From positions 1-23,038 of IMG/VR virus record IMGVR_UViG_3300045999_010126: a stretch of 23,038 bases of DNA; one strand, 5' to 3'. Made by a program: the position numbers and the translations under genes. This DNA is from a virus. Numbering within the stretch: the stretch's first letter is position 1; each line of letters begins with the position of its first letter. Positions 15,798 through 23,038 of this stretch are shown piece by piece. The notes under the pieces were generated by a model, which saw nothing but the letters and a program-made list of their open reading frames with translations, did no database searches and had not been told where the DNA came from.

Positions 15798-17045
15798 ATG
15801 TATTGGTTAATAGAAGATAAACAGAAAATAGAAACACTTTGTCGTATTAAATACGAGGTTGCTTATGTTGATATAATTCCTACCTCTCATAATCTACATC
15901 CTGTTAAAAATGAAGTATGTGCTTTATATATTCGCCCAAAGGATAATTCAAAAGGATATATTGTACCTGTTAACCATAGTGAAACTATAAATGCAACAAT
16001 AGAGGATTGTTTAGAAATATTAAATAGTATAAAATACATTTACGTAAGGGATAGAAAGGAATTTTTACATTATTTTGCCCTTAAGCATTGCCACCAACCC
16101 TCACCCTCCCCCCATACGTATATACCCCAATTAACAACAGCCCATACACAAATATATAACAGATGTTCTAATTTTGATAATCTAAACACGATAGTTCCAA
16201 TTGTAAAACATTATGAGGTATGTGAACAGAATTTTGCAAACTTTAATAGTATAAGAATGAACCCGTTCTACAACAAAGCAGCATTGGTGTTTAATCAATT
16301 AGAGAGAGCGGGTATAAAAGTAGACCAAACATTATTTAAACAACACTTCAATAAAGAAGTAGACGAGTTTATCTACACGCAATATAATTTAAATACATTA
16401 ACTACAAGACCTTCAAATACATTTGGGGGTATAAATTTTTCAACCTTAAACAAAGACAATGGAGAAAGAGAATGCTTTATCCCCCGCAACGATATTTTTT
16501 TGGAAATGGATATTTCCGCTTATCATCCTACCCTTCTTAGCCATTTATTGGATTATACTTTTGACAGTGATGATATCCATGGCCATTTTGCTAGAATGTA
16601 TGATGTGGATTATGCCAGAGCAAAAGAGATCACATTTAAACAGCTTTACGGTGGAATCTGGAAAGAATACAGGGATATTCCGTTTTTTCAAAAGGCACAA
16701 GCATATATAGATGATTTGTGGGATACCTTTAATTATGGAGGATATATTGAGTGTCCTGTTTCAAAACATAGGTTTATAAAAAGAGAAATGGAGGATATGA
16801 ACCCTCAAAAACTTTTAAATTATGTTTTACAAAATTTGGAAACCGCAAATAATGTTCTTATATTATACGATATATTTAAAATATTACGAGGAAAAAATAC
16901 TAAACTCGTATTATACGTTTATGATTCATTTTTGTTTGATTGGGATAAAAATGAAAAGGGAGTAATGCTTCAAATATTAGGAATATTTAACAAATATAAA
17001 TTACAAACAAAAATTAAAAAAAGCACAAATTACAATTTTAATTAA
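15798..17045 (+). CDS. Short family A DNA polymerase-like protein with degenerate exonuclease region
   Basis: 415 residues. Polymerase motifs can be read in order: YTQYN.NTLTTRPS (about 193-206), GINFSTLNKDNGER (211-224), motif A LEMDISAYHPTLL with Asp238, motif B KEITFKQLYGG with Lys276, Phe280 and Tyr284 in the K-x3-F-x3-YG spacing of Pol I, and motif C LVLYVYDSFLFD with Asp376. A LERAGIKVD helix (168-176) is also typical of Pol I relatives. The N-terminal 150 residues contain VDIIPTS, which sits where a 3'-5' exonuclease would have its Asp-x-Glu pair; the Glu is missing, so proofreading is probably lost. In motif C the usual Glu after Asp is Ser. T4 itself uses a family B polymerase, so this is a different replication enzyme in a T4-like setting. 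Whether it is the sole replicase cannot be judged from this window. Confidence 0.75.
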   Translation: MYWLIEDKQKIETLCRIKYEVAYVDIIPTSHNLHPVKNEVCALYIRPKDNSKGYIVPVNHSETINATIEDCLEILNSIKYIYVRDRKEFLHYFALKHCHQPSPSPHTYIPQLTTAHTQIYNRCSNFDNLNTIVPIVKHYEVCEQNFANFNSIRMNPFYNKAALVFNQLERAGIKVDQTLFKQHFNKEVDEFIYTQYNLNTLTTRPSNTFGGINFSTLNKDNGERECFIPRNDIFLEMDISAYHPTLLSHLLDYTFDSDDIHGHFARMYDVDYARAKEITFKQLYGGIWKEYRDIPFFQKAQAYIDDLWDTFNYGGYIECPVSKHRFIKREMEDMNPQKLLNYVLQNLETANNVLILYDIFKILRGKNTKLVLYVYDSFLFDWDKNEKGVMLQILGIFNKYKLQTKIKKSTNYNFN

Positions 17046-17051
17046 CAAGTT

Positions 17052-17513
17052 ATGCACACTTCAATCTTGACCCACTCCCCCAATATGTATCATCAGTATG
17101 ATTTTGAATCAATCGACCTTAATTCAATGAATAACAGACTGTTTTGTACATTTACCTCTCTTGATGATTTAGATAATTTATTATCTGGGTTAATTAAAAA
17201 GTATGATATTTTATATAATAAAATGTTTGTGCTACATGTTAAAAGTAACAATGAATACGCTGTTACATATAATGTAGATCAAGGTAATGTGAATGACATT
17301 CCTGAAAATACTATTCTTGTGCATAGAAAAAAGGAAACAAATTCTCTTTATACAATAAATGCACTTAATCAACTAATTAAAAGTTTAAACGGTGGTGTAG
17401 TTGATACAAAATTTACCATAAACTGGCAACATTATAAAAATTGTATATTGTTAACTCAACATAACGAACTTAAACAACTTAATACGAGGATTTTTAGGAT
17501 AGTTGATTTATGA
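17052..17513 (+). CDS. Unrecognised protein (153 aa) between polymerase and gp32 genes
   Basis: 153 residues, 6 bases after the polymerase-like gene, with ATG preceded by caagtt. It has a mixed alpha/beta pattern: LLSGLIKKYDILYNKMFVLH, NEYAVTYNVDQGNVNDIP, a conserved-looking core NTILVHRKKETNSLYTINAL, then NQLIKSLNGGVVD and LLTQHNELKQLNTRIFRIVD. No signal peptide, membrane segment or metal-binding cluster is seen. I believe similar proteins occur in marine T4-like phages without function. Its tight coupling to a polymerase on one side and replication genes on the other suggests a role in DNA metabolism or its control, by context only. Its stop overlaps the next start by ATGA. Confidence 0.75.
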   Translation: MHTSILTHSPNMYHQYDFESIDLNSMNNRLFCTFTSLDDLDNLLSGLIKKYDILYNKMFVLHVKSNNEYAVTYNVDQGNVNDIPENTILVHRKKETNSLYTINALNQLIKSLNGGVVDTKFTINWQHYKNCILLTQHNELKQLNTRIFRIVDL

Positions 17514-17872
17514 AACTAACAGATATTTTAAATGAAATCAAAATTGTCCCTGGTAGTAGGCAAATATTATGGGGAATGAACGATAACAATCGATTTACTG
17601 AGTTAGTTAAAATAAAAGGATATAGGACATATCAACAAGTAGAGGATGCTATTAACCAAGCTTTAAACCTCCCCAATGACACAACAACCAAATTTGAACT
17701 TGATGTTAACTACACCCCAGAGGACCAAATACCTAATGAAAACTATGTTTACATTGTCCCAGATGGAGTTTTAATTGTTGTTGACAGTTTATCTAAATTT
17801 GGTACCGGCTCAGGCTATGATACAGAAGAAGGTTGGAGGGTTGCTAATTGGTCAAAACAGCCTCCTTTATAA
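17510..17872 (+). CDS. Unrecognised small protein (120 aa)
   Basis: 120 residues, beginning MKLTDILNEIKIVPGSRQ, with the start overlapping the previous stop as ATGA, so the two are translationally coupled. It continues LVKIKGYRTYQQVEDAINQA and LDVNYTPEDQIPNENYVYIV, and ends in a Gly/Trp-rich tail (GTGSGYDTEEGWRVANWSKQ). It is acidic and soluble with no known motif. The amphipathic MKLTDILNEI start is of a kind found on many unrelated-looking phage proteins. It is the last gene before the gp32 promoter. No function can be assigned. Confidence 0.7.
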   Translation: MKLTDILNEIKIVPGSRQILWGMNDNNRFTELVKIKGYRTYQQVEDAINQALNLPNDTTTKFELDVNYTPEDQIPNENYVYIVPDGVLIVVDSLSKFGTGSGYDTEEGWRVANWSKQPPL

Positions 17873-17879
17873 GCTGTTT
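17855..17879 (+). terminator. Weak hairpin at the end of the small-gene pair
   Basis: AAACAGC (17855-17861) and GCTGTTT (17873-17879) form a perfect 7-bp stem around an 11-base loop that holds the stop codon at 17870-17872. The following bases are AT-rich but have no clean T run, so termination would be partial at best. It overlaps the TTG element of the gp32 promoter. Confidence 0.3.
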
Positions 17880-17908
17880 GGCTATTTAATTAAGGTTTTG
17901 TATATTAA
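17878..17908 (+). promoter_or_regulatory. Host-type promoter before the gp32-like gene
   Basis: TTG at 17878-17880, exactly 20 bases, then TATATTAA at 17901-17908. A 28-base A/T-rich leader precedes ATG 17937. This is the longest leader among the host-type sites and could hold autoregulatory binding by the gp32 product, as known for T4 gene 32; no specific operator structure is visible. Confidence 0.5.
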
Positions 17909-17936
17909 AAGTTGTAATCAATAAATAATAAATCAT

Positions 17937-18773
17937 ATGGATTTAAGTCTAATCAAAAGTAAGCTAAACGCCTTACAAACAAATGGGCAAAAGAAAGAAA
18001 AAGTCGATTATTCGTTGACATTATGGAAGCCCAAAGCCGAAGGCAAGTATGAGATTCGAATCGTACCCTCAAAACTTGACAAGAAAAACCCGTTTAAAGA
18101 AGTATATCTTCATTATGGTTTTTCTAAATTTCCAATTTATGCATTAACAAACTGGGGTGAAAAAGATCCAATTGTTGAGTTTGCAAAACAATTACGTGGC
18201 ACTAATGATCGTGCTAACTGGCAGTTAGCCAAAAAATTAGATCCTAAAATGCGAATATTTGCTCCTGTTATCGTTCGCGGTGAAGAAGACAAAGGAGTTC
18301 GCCTTTGGGAATTTGGTAAAGAAATCTACATGCAACTTTTAGCATTAGCAGAAGATGAAGATTATGGTGATTTCACAGATATCAATGAAGGATTTGATTT
18401 TACACTTGAAGCTGTAATGGGTGATGTCGGTGGTCGCCAAGGTCTAAAATCATCTATTCGCCCAAAACGAAAAAATTCTCCATTATCTAAAGATGCTGCT
18501 CAAATTGAAGTTTGGCTAGAAGAACAACCAGACATTCTTGAATTACAAGAACGTTATAAAAAATCATTTGACGATTTAAAAGTAATCTTACAAAATTTCC
18601 TTGACCCTGAAGATGAAAGCGAAAGTGAAAATGAAGTAACTACAGATATTGATGAAGAAATAGAAGAAACACCTAAATCAAATTATAGTTTATCTACTAA
18701 AAAAGACACTAAAAAACCAGTAGATAAATTTGATTCACTGTTTGATGAGGATGATGAAGATGTTCCATTTTAA
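17937..18773 (+). CDS. Single-stranded DNA-binding protein (gp32-like)
   Basis: 278 residues in the T4 gp32 plan: a basic N-terminal segment (LIKSKLNALQTNGQKKEK), a core with YSLTLWKPKAEGKYEIRIVP, FKEVYLHYGFSKFPIYALTNWGEKDPIVEFAKQL, RIFAPVIVRGEEDKGVRLWEFGKEIY, and a long acidic tail from about residue 222. gp32 proteins coat ssDNA during replication and recombination. Two departures are visible. The protein has no cysteine at all, so the zinc site of T4 gp32 (one His, three Cys) is absent although the LHYGF histidine remains. The last residues, DEDDEDVPF, resemble the acidic Phe-ended tip of bacterial SSB (DDDIPF type). It is directly followed by the uvsX-like gene, its usual functional partner. 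Confidence 0.88.
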   Translation: MDLSLIKSKLNALQTNGQKKEKVDYSLTLWKPKAEGKYEIRIVPSKLDKKNPFKEVYLHYGFSKFPIYALTNWGEKDPIVEFAKQLRGTNDRANWQLAKKLDPKMRIFAPVIVRGEEDKGVRLWEFGKEIYMQLLALAEDEDYGDFTDINEGFDFTLEAVMGDVGGRQGLKSSIRPKRKNSPLSKDAAQIEVWLEEQPDILELQERYKKSFDDLKVILQNFLDPEDESESENEVTTDIDEEIEETPKSNYSLSTKKDTKKPVDKFDSLFDEDDEDVPF

Positions 18774-18790
18774 TTAATCAAAAATAAGTT

Positions 18791-19876
18791 ATGGCTAGAA
18801 CGAGAAAATCGCTAACTGAGGCGGCGGACAGAGAACTGAAAACCGCCTTTAGTTTAGACAAATTTAAAGCAAATAAAGGTTTAGCGTCAAACGTTAAATT
18901 TAAAGAACAAAAATGGATACCGTTTTCTTCTGCATTACAAGAAGCACTATCTATTCCTGGGATTCCTATGGGTCATGTTTCAATGGTTCGAGGTAAAAGT
19001 AATACTGGCAAATCTACTACTACTATTGAAATTGCTGTTAATGCCCAAAAAATGGGAGTATTACCTGTACTGATTATCACAGAAATGAAACATGACTGGA
19101 ATCACTGGAGGACAATGGGGTTTCAAATGGAAGATATTGTTGATGAAGAAACAGGTGAAATAATTGATCAAACTGGATTTTTTATCTATCGAGATAGAAG
19201 TACACTAAATTCAATTGAAGACATTGCTGATTTTATAATGGATCTTTTAACTGAACAAAAGAAAGGTAATTTACCTTATGATTTATTGTTTATTTGGGAT
19301 TCTGTAGGATCAATTCCATGTCAAATGTCAATTGAACAAGGTAAAAACAACCCAATGTGGAACGCAGGGGCTATTGCAACTCAATTTGGAAACTTTATTA
19401 ATCAACAGATTATAATGTCTCGTAAAGAAAGTTCAAAATATACAAATTCTTTGTTTATAGTGAATAAAGTAGGCGTAGCACCTGCATTAACTCCAATGTC
19501 GCAACCAAGGATGACAAATAAAGGCGGAGACACGTTTTACTACGATGTATCACTTTGCTTAACATTTGGTAACGTTACAAACGCAGGCACATCTAAAATC
19601 AGCGCTCAAAAAGATAAAAGAAAAGTTGAATTTGCATTACGTACTAAAATTGCTTGCGATAAAAACCACATTAATGGTATTACCACATTAGGAACTATTA
19701 TTAGTACAGTACATGGATTTATACCTGATAAACCAACAGCCGTAGAGAAATACAAAAAAGAACATTCACATGAATGGGCTGATATCCTAGGGCAAGGTGA
19801 ATATACAGTACAAGAAGACAACTCAGAGTGGGACGAGAAAGCACCTACACCAGATTTATTTGAAAATGAAGATTAA
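18791..19876 (+). CDS. uvsX: UvsX/RecA-like recombinase
   Basis: 361 residues. Walker A GKSNTGKS lies at 68-75 and the Walker B strand YDLLFIWDSVGS at 163-174, with Asp170. The lead-in PFSSALQEALSIPGIPMGHVSMVRG and the later IIMSRKESSKYTNSLFIVNKVGV are the UvsX pattern of T4-like phages, and the length fits (T4 UvsX is 391 residues). UvsX forms filaments on ssDNA and drives strand invasion for recombination-dependent replication, working with gp32, which is encoded immediately upstream. The C-terminal 30 residues are acidic (VQEDNSEWDEKA.TPDLFENED). The start is ATG 18791 with the leader ataagtt and no Shine-Dalgarno motif; the next gene begins 3 bases after its stop. Confidence 0.93.
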   Translation: MARTRKSLTEAADRELKTAFSLDKFKANKGLASNVKFKEQKWIPFSSALQEALSIPGIPMGHVSMVRGKSNTGKSTTTIEIAVNAQKMGVLPVLIITEMKHDWNHWRTMGFQMEDIVDEETGEIIDQTGFFIYRDRSTLNSIEDIADFIMDLLTEQKKGNLPYDLLFIWDSVGSIPCQMSIEQGKNNPMWNAGAIATQFGNFINQQIIMSRKESSKYTNSLFIVNKVGVAPALTPMSQPRMTNKGGDTFYYDVSLCLTFGNVTNAGTSKISAQKDKRKVEFALRTKIACDKNHINGITTLGTIISTVHGFIPDKPTAVEKYKKEHSHEWADILGQGEYTVQEDNSEWDEKAPTPDLFENED

Positions 19877-19879
19877 AAT

Positions 19880-20908
19880 ATGAGAAAAGACCTTCTAAAC
19901 CTCCTCAATAATATACAAGAAGATGGAGAAGAATTGCCAACATACGAACGCTACATGCTAATAGATGGGCTCAATTTATTTTTTAGAAATTTTAGCGCTA
20001 TAAACGCTGTAAATTCAAATGGAGTCCATATTGGAGGTTTAGGAGGATTTTTTCGCTCTTTAGGTGCTTTAATTCGACATATTCAACCAACACAAGTATA
20101 TGTTGTGTTTGATGGAGTAGGTTCTTCTAACCACAGAAAGAATATTATTCCTGAATATAAAGCAAATAGGAATATAACTAGAGTTACTAAGCATGAGTTG
20201 TTTGAAAGTTTAGAAGAAGAAGATGACTCAAAAGTAGATCAAATTGTTCGCATCATCCAATACTTAAAAACATTACCTGTTAAAACTGTATCCCTACCAA
20301 GAGTAGAAGCAGATGATATTATTGCATACTTAAGCAGCACACTCCCAACAAAACCAGAAGATAGAGCATTTATAGTATCTAGCGATAAAGATTATTTACA
20401 ATTAGTTACTGAACAAGTAATCGTTTATCGACCTGTAGAGCGAGAATATTACACAGAAAGCGTAGTTAAAGATAAATTCGGAGTCAATCCATCTAATTTC
20501 CTCCTATATAAACTACTCATAGGTGATAATTCAGATGGTATTACTGGAATTAAAGGTTTAGGCCCTAAAGGGTTATTTAAAAAATTTCCTGAATTAGCAA
20601 TTGATGATTTATCTTTTGAAGATTTATTAGATATTGCTGAGTCTAAATTAAAAGAACATGTTGTATATGCAAGGGTGTTACATGATGTAGAAAATTTAGA
20701 GAATAAATACAAAATAATGGACTTATCTAATCCTATGATGACAGATCAAGACAAAATATTCATAAATAAATTCACCCAAAACACACAACTAAATTTTTAC
20801 CCATCAGAATTTATTAAGATGTGTAATGAAGATCAATTAGGAAATTTAATTCGAAATGTAGACGTTTGGGTTAAAGATATCTTTAAAGATTTATTGGAAA
20901 AACAATAA
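19880..20908 (+). CDS. 5'-3' exonuclease / RNase H (T4 Rnh-like, FEN family)
   Basis: 342 residues. FEN-family metal-binding acids are visible in order: LIDGLNLFFRNF with Asp29, YVVFDGVGSSNHRK with Asp78, RVEADDIIAYL with Glu143, Asp145 and Asp146, SSDKDYLQL with Asp169 and Asp171, and LIGDNSDGITGIKGLGPKG with Asp216 and Asp219 leading into the helix-hairpin-helix DNA clamp. Length and order match T4 RNase H (305 residues) and the related 5' nucleases that remove RNA primers from lagging-strand fragments. Its place between uvsX and the helicase gene supports a role at the fork. It is 3 bases after the uvsX stop and followed by a promoter-like site, so it ends that transcription unit. Confidence 0.9.
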   Translation: MRKDLLNLLNNIQEDGEELPTYERYMLIDGLNLFFRNFSAINAVNSNGVHIGGLGGFFRSLGALIRHIQPTQVYVVFDGVGSSNHRKNIIPEYKANRNITRVTKHELFESLEEEDDSKVDQIVRIIQYLKTLPVKTVSLPRVEADDIIAYLSSTLPTKPEDRAFIVSSDKDYLQLVTEQVIVYRPVEREYYTESVVKDKFGVNPSNFLLYKLLIGDNSDGITGIKGLGPKGLFKKFPELAIDDLSFEDLLDIAESKLKEHVVYARVLHDVENLENKYKIMDLSNPMMTDQDKIFINKFTQNTQLNFYPSEFIKMCNEDQLGNLIRNVDVWVKDIFKDLLEKQ

Positions 20909-20924
20909 TAAGTTATTATATTTA
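20894..20924 (+). promoter_or_regulatory. Host-type promoter before the helicase gene
   Basis: TTG at 20894-20896, 20 bases, TATATTTA at 20917-20924. The 14-mer tatatttaaataaa from 20917 is identical to that at 4067 before the T9SS cargo gene. The TTG lies inside the end of the nuclease gene. ATG 20942 follows. Confidence 0.55.
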
Positions 20925-20941
20925 AATAAAAGTTATAAAAA

Positions 20942-22297
20942 ATGACATTAAACTCAATTGAAGAGTATGGAACTGATTTCCAAATTAAAGTGATATCTTC
21001 ACTTTTAACTCATAAAGAATTTTTAGTAAACATACATGATATTTTAGATGAAGAACATTTTGGTAATCAAGCTCATAGATGGATTATTAAAGAAATTTTA
21101 AACTACTACCAAAAATACCACACATCACCTACTATGGAGGTATTAAAAGTAGAAATGAAAAAACTTGAAAATGATGTACTAAAATTATCCGTTAAAGAAC
21201 AATTAAGAGAAGCATACCAAACTAGTACTGATGATTTAGAATATGTGCAAGAAGAATTTTCTACGTTTTGTAAAAATCAACAGTTAAAAAAAGCATTATT
21301 GAGTAGTGTTGATTTGTTAAAAGCTGGGGATTATGACTCAATTAAAATAATGATTGAAAATGCTATTAAAGCTGGTCAAGATAAAAATATAGGTCATGAG
21401 TATAATAAAGATGTTGAATCTCGATATAGAGAAGACAATAGAAAAATTATACCTACACCTTGGCCTGAAATTAATGAATTATTACAAGGTGGTTTAGGTA
21501 ATGGAGACTTTGGATTGATATTTGGTAATCCTGGGGGTGGTAAATCTTGGTCATTAGTTGCTTTAGGTGGTTTTGCTGTTGAACAAGGATATAATGTTTT
21601 ACATTATACTTTAGAATTAGGTGAAGATTATGTTGGTAGAAGATATGATTCATTTTTTACTCGTATACCTGTAAACCATATTTTAGAACATAAAAATAAA
21701 GTAGAAGAAGTTATACCTCAATTAGAAGGTGAATTAATTATTAAAGAGTTCCCAACAGGAAAAGCAACAATCAACACAGTAGAATCACACATTAAAAAAA
21801 TAATTTCACTAGGAACACAACCAGATCTTATTATAATAGATTATGTGGATCTTCTTTCATCAAAACGTAAATCTACTGATCGTAAATTTGAAATAGATGA
21901 TATTTATACAAGCACAAAAGGACTAGCTCGTGAATTAAATCTCCCAATATGGAGCGTATCACAAGTTAACCGTGCAGGATCAAAAGATGATATTATTGAA
22001 GGTGATAAGGCAGCAGGATCATATGATAAAATGATGATTACTGATGTCGCTATTTCACTTTCAAGAAAAAAAGAAGATAAAGTAAGCAATACAGGTAGGT
22101 TTCATATTATGAAAAACAGATACGGAATGGACGGGGTTACTTTCCACTTAAATGCTGATACTTCAACTGGACATTTTGAAGTAATTGATGCACCAGATTC
22201 TGATAGTGAACCTAGGTTGCCTAAGTCTCAAAACACAAATTTTGATTCTTTAGATAGACAAATGTTGGCAAATAAATTTTTTGAACTAAATACATGA
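20942..22297 (+). CDS. Replicative DNA helicase, DnaB/gp41-type
   Basis: 451 residues. An N-terminal DnaB-like helical domain (about 1-145; FQIKVISSLLTHKEFLVNI, FGNQAHRWIIKEILNYY) is followed by the RecA-like motor. Walker A GNPGGGKS lies at 195-202, HYTLELGED holds the likely catalytic Glu225, Walker B PDLIIIDYVDLLSS holds Asp300, and LPIWSVSQVNRAG carries the polar sensor Gln. This matches T4 gp41 and DnaB, hexameric 5'-3' helicases that unwind the fork and bind primase. The length is close to gp41 (475 residues). The last codon overlaps the nrdB start as ATGA, so the two are coupled. Confidence 0.92.
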   Translation: MTLNSIEEYGTDFQIKVISSLLTHKEFLVNIHDILDEEHFGNQAHRWIIKEILNYYQKYHTSPTMEVLKVEMKKLENDVLKLSVKEQLREAYQTSTDDLEYVQEEFSTFCKNQQLKKALLSSVDLLKAGDYDSIKIMIENAIKAGQDKNIGHEYNKDVESRYREDNRKIIPTPWPEINELLQGGLGNGDFGLIFGNPGGGKSWSLVALGGFAVEQGYNVLHYTLELGEDYVGRRYDSFFTRIPVNHILEHKNKVEEVIPQLEGELIIKEFPTGKATINTVESHIKKIISLGTQPDLIIIDYVDLLSSKRKSTDRKFEIDDIYTSTKGLARELNLPIWSVSQVNRAGSKDDIIEGDKAAGSYDKMMITDVAISLSRKKEDKVSNTGRFHIMKNRYGMDGVTFHLNADTSTGHFEVIDAPDSDSEPRLPKSQNTNFDSLDRQMLANKFFELNT

Positions 22298-23038
22298 TTA
22301 CAGAACTAAGACCCCATTACAAACCCTTTGAGTACCAGATTGCGTTTGAATTTTACAAAGACCAACACAGAGCTCATTGGTTAGCAGACGAGGTACCACT
22401 TTCCTCAGATTTAAATGATTGGAAGTTAAAGTTAACTGAAAGTGAAAAAAACTTAATTGGTAACATTTTAAAGTCATTTGCTCAAACAGAGACGTATGTA
22501 AACGATTATTGGGCAACAAAGGTAGCAGTATGGTTTCCTAAACATGAAATTAAAGCTATGGCGTGTGCATTCGCTGATTTTGAATCAATTCATGCTGAAG
22601 CTTATGCTCGATTAAATGAAGAATTGGGTCTAGATGACTTTGAAGCATTTATGGAAGACGAGGAAGCAAAAGCCAAAATTGATCGTTTAGTTGAATTGCC
22701 TGGAAATACATTACATGAAAAAGCACTTTCATTAGCTATATTCTCTGCGTTTACAGAAGGTGTAAATTTATTTTCTTCATTTGCAGTATTAATGTCTTTC
22801 CAATTACGTAATTTGATGAAAGGAACAGGACAAATTGTAGAATGGAGCGTACGTGATGAATCTTTACATTCAAAAGCAGGATGCTGGTTATTCAGAACAT
22901 TATTAGAGGAAGACCCATCGTTAGACACAACTGAATTAACTCAAGCAATATATGAAGCTTGTGATTTATCTGTAAAATTAGAATTTGATTTTATAGAAAA
23001 AGCATTTGAAATGGGTAATATTGAAGGTTTAAATAAAG
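22294..23038 (+). CDS. nrdB: Ribonucleotide reductase beta subunit, class I (NrdB), 3' end missing
   Basis: Open from ATG 22294 to the window end: 248 codons plus one base, about two thirds of a normal NrdB. All six di-iron ligands can be placed: Glu66 (AQTET), Glu97 and His100 (DFESIHAEAY), Glu155 (TEGVNLF), Glu189 and His192 (RDESLHSKAG). Tyr104 lies four residues after His100, the position of the radical tyrosine in E. coli NrdB, so this is a tyrosyl-radical class I enzyme. With NrdA it makes dNTPs for phage replication. The start overlaps the helicase stop. The gene ends only because the window ends; nothing suggests it is broken. Confidence 0.93.
   Translation, partial: MITELRPHYKPFEYQIAFEFYKDQHRAHWLADEVPLSSDLNDWKLKLTESEKNLIGNILKSFAQTETYVNDYWATKVAVWFPKHEIKAMACAFADFESIHAEAYARLNEELGLDDFEAFMEDEEAKAKIDRLVELPGNTLHEKALSLAIFSAFTEGVNLFSSFAVLMSFQLRNLMKGTGQIVEWSVRDESLHSKAGCWLFRTLLEEDPSLDTTELTQAIYEACDLSVKLEFDFIEKAFEMGNIEGLNK

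Noticed and set aside
16459-16710. An 83-codon + strand frame inside the polymerase-like gene with long hydrophobic stretches, holin-like in appearance.
   Set aside because: It lies wholly within the motif A to motif B region of a convincing gene. A +1 reading of T-rich codons easily yields hydrophobic residues, and no promoter or start context supports it.
22298-22928. Minus strand frames of 73 and 108 codons near the right end.
   Set aside because: They lie opposite the nrdB gene, whose six metal ligands and radical tyrosine are all intact on the + strand.
1-23038. tRNA genes, CRISPR arrays, insertion sequences, attachment sites or integrase.
   Set aside because: Intergenic gaps are all under about 105 bases and none shows a cloverleaf, spaced repeats or terminal inverted repeats; no transposase or integrase motif was seen in any product.

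Overview
The window looks like 23 kb of a strictly lytic, T4-like phage with a contractile tail (a myovirus) that infects a member of the Bacteroidota, probably a flavobacterium. All genes lie on the + strand, are tightly packed and are AT-rich. The host call rests on three things seen in the sequence: starts without Shine-Dalgarno motifs and with A-rich leaders, promoter-like sites of the Bacteroidota type (TTG, about 20 bases, TATATTTA), and a gene carrying a type IX secretion (T9SS) C-terminal sorting domain, a system confined to that phylum. No integrase, repressor, tRNA or IS element was seen.

Layout. 1-3986: two tandem tail sheath paralogues (the first cut by the left edge) and the tail tube gene, closed by a strong intrinsic terminator. 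4090-5376: a secreted cargo gene with signal peptide and T9SS sorting domain, behind its own host-type promoter. 5463-8881: a gp26-like baseplate/tail-assembly gene, an overlapping small gene and the tape measure gene. 8911-15772: a baseplate operon with a 99-aa protein, a tube-cap-like protein, a gp53/LysM-like wedge protein, a 1204-aa hub protein ending in a cysteine-peptidase-like lysin, and a 220-aa protein of unknown role. 15798-17872: a short family A DNA polymerase-like gene and two unrecognised small genes. 17937-23038: gp32-like ssDNA-binding protein, UvsX recombinase, RNase H/5' nuclease, DnaB/gp41-type helicase and the start of NrdB (ribonucleotide reductase beta), cut by the right edge.

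Two promoter classes appear to split the window. A 16-base box (aatatttataataaaa, three exact copies and one with a single change) sits just upstream of four structural genes and has no TTG element at the expected distance; it is a good candidate late promoter. A second class (TTG-N20/21-TATATTWA) sits before the polymerase, gp32 and helicase genes, and also before the T9SS cargo gene, although that gene lies inside the tail cluster. I infer that the cargo gene is expressed separately from, and perhaps earlier than, its structural neighbours. A phage-encoded protein that borrows the host T9SS is the most interesting element here.

Functional names come from motif and family recognition by eye. 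No database search was run.
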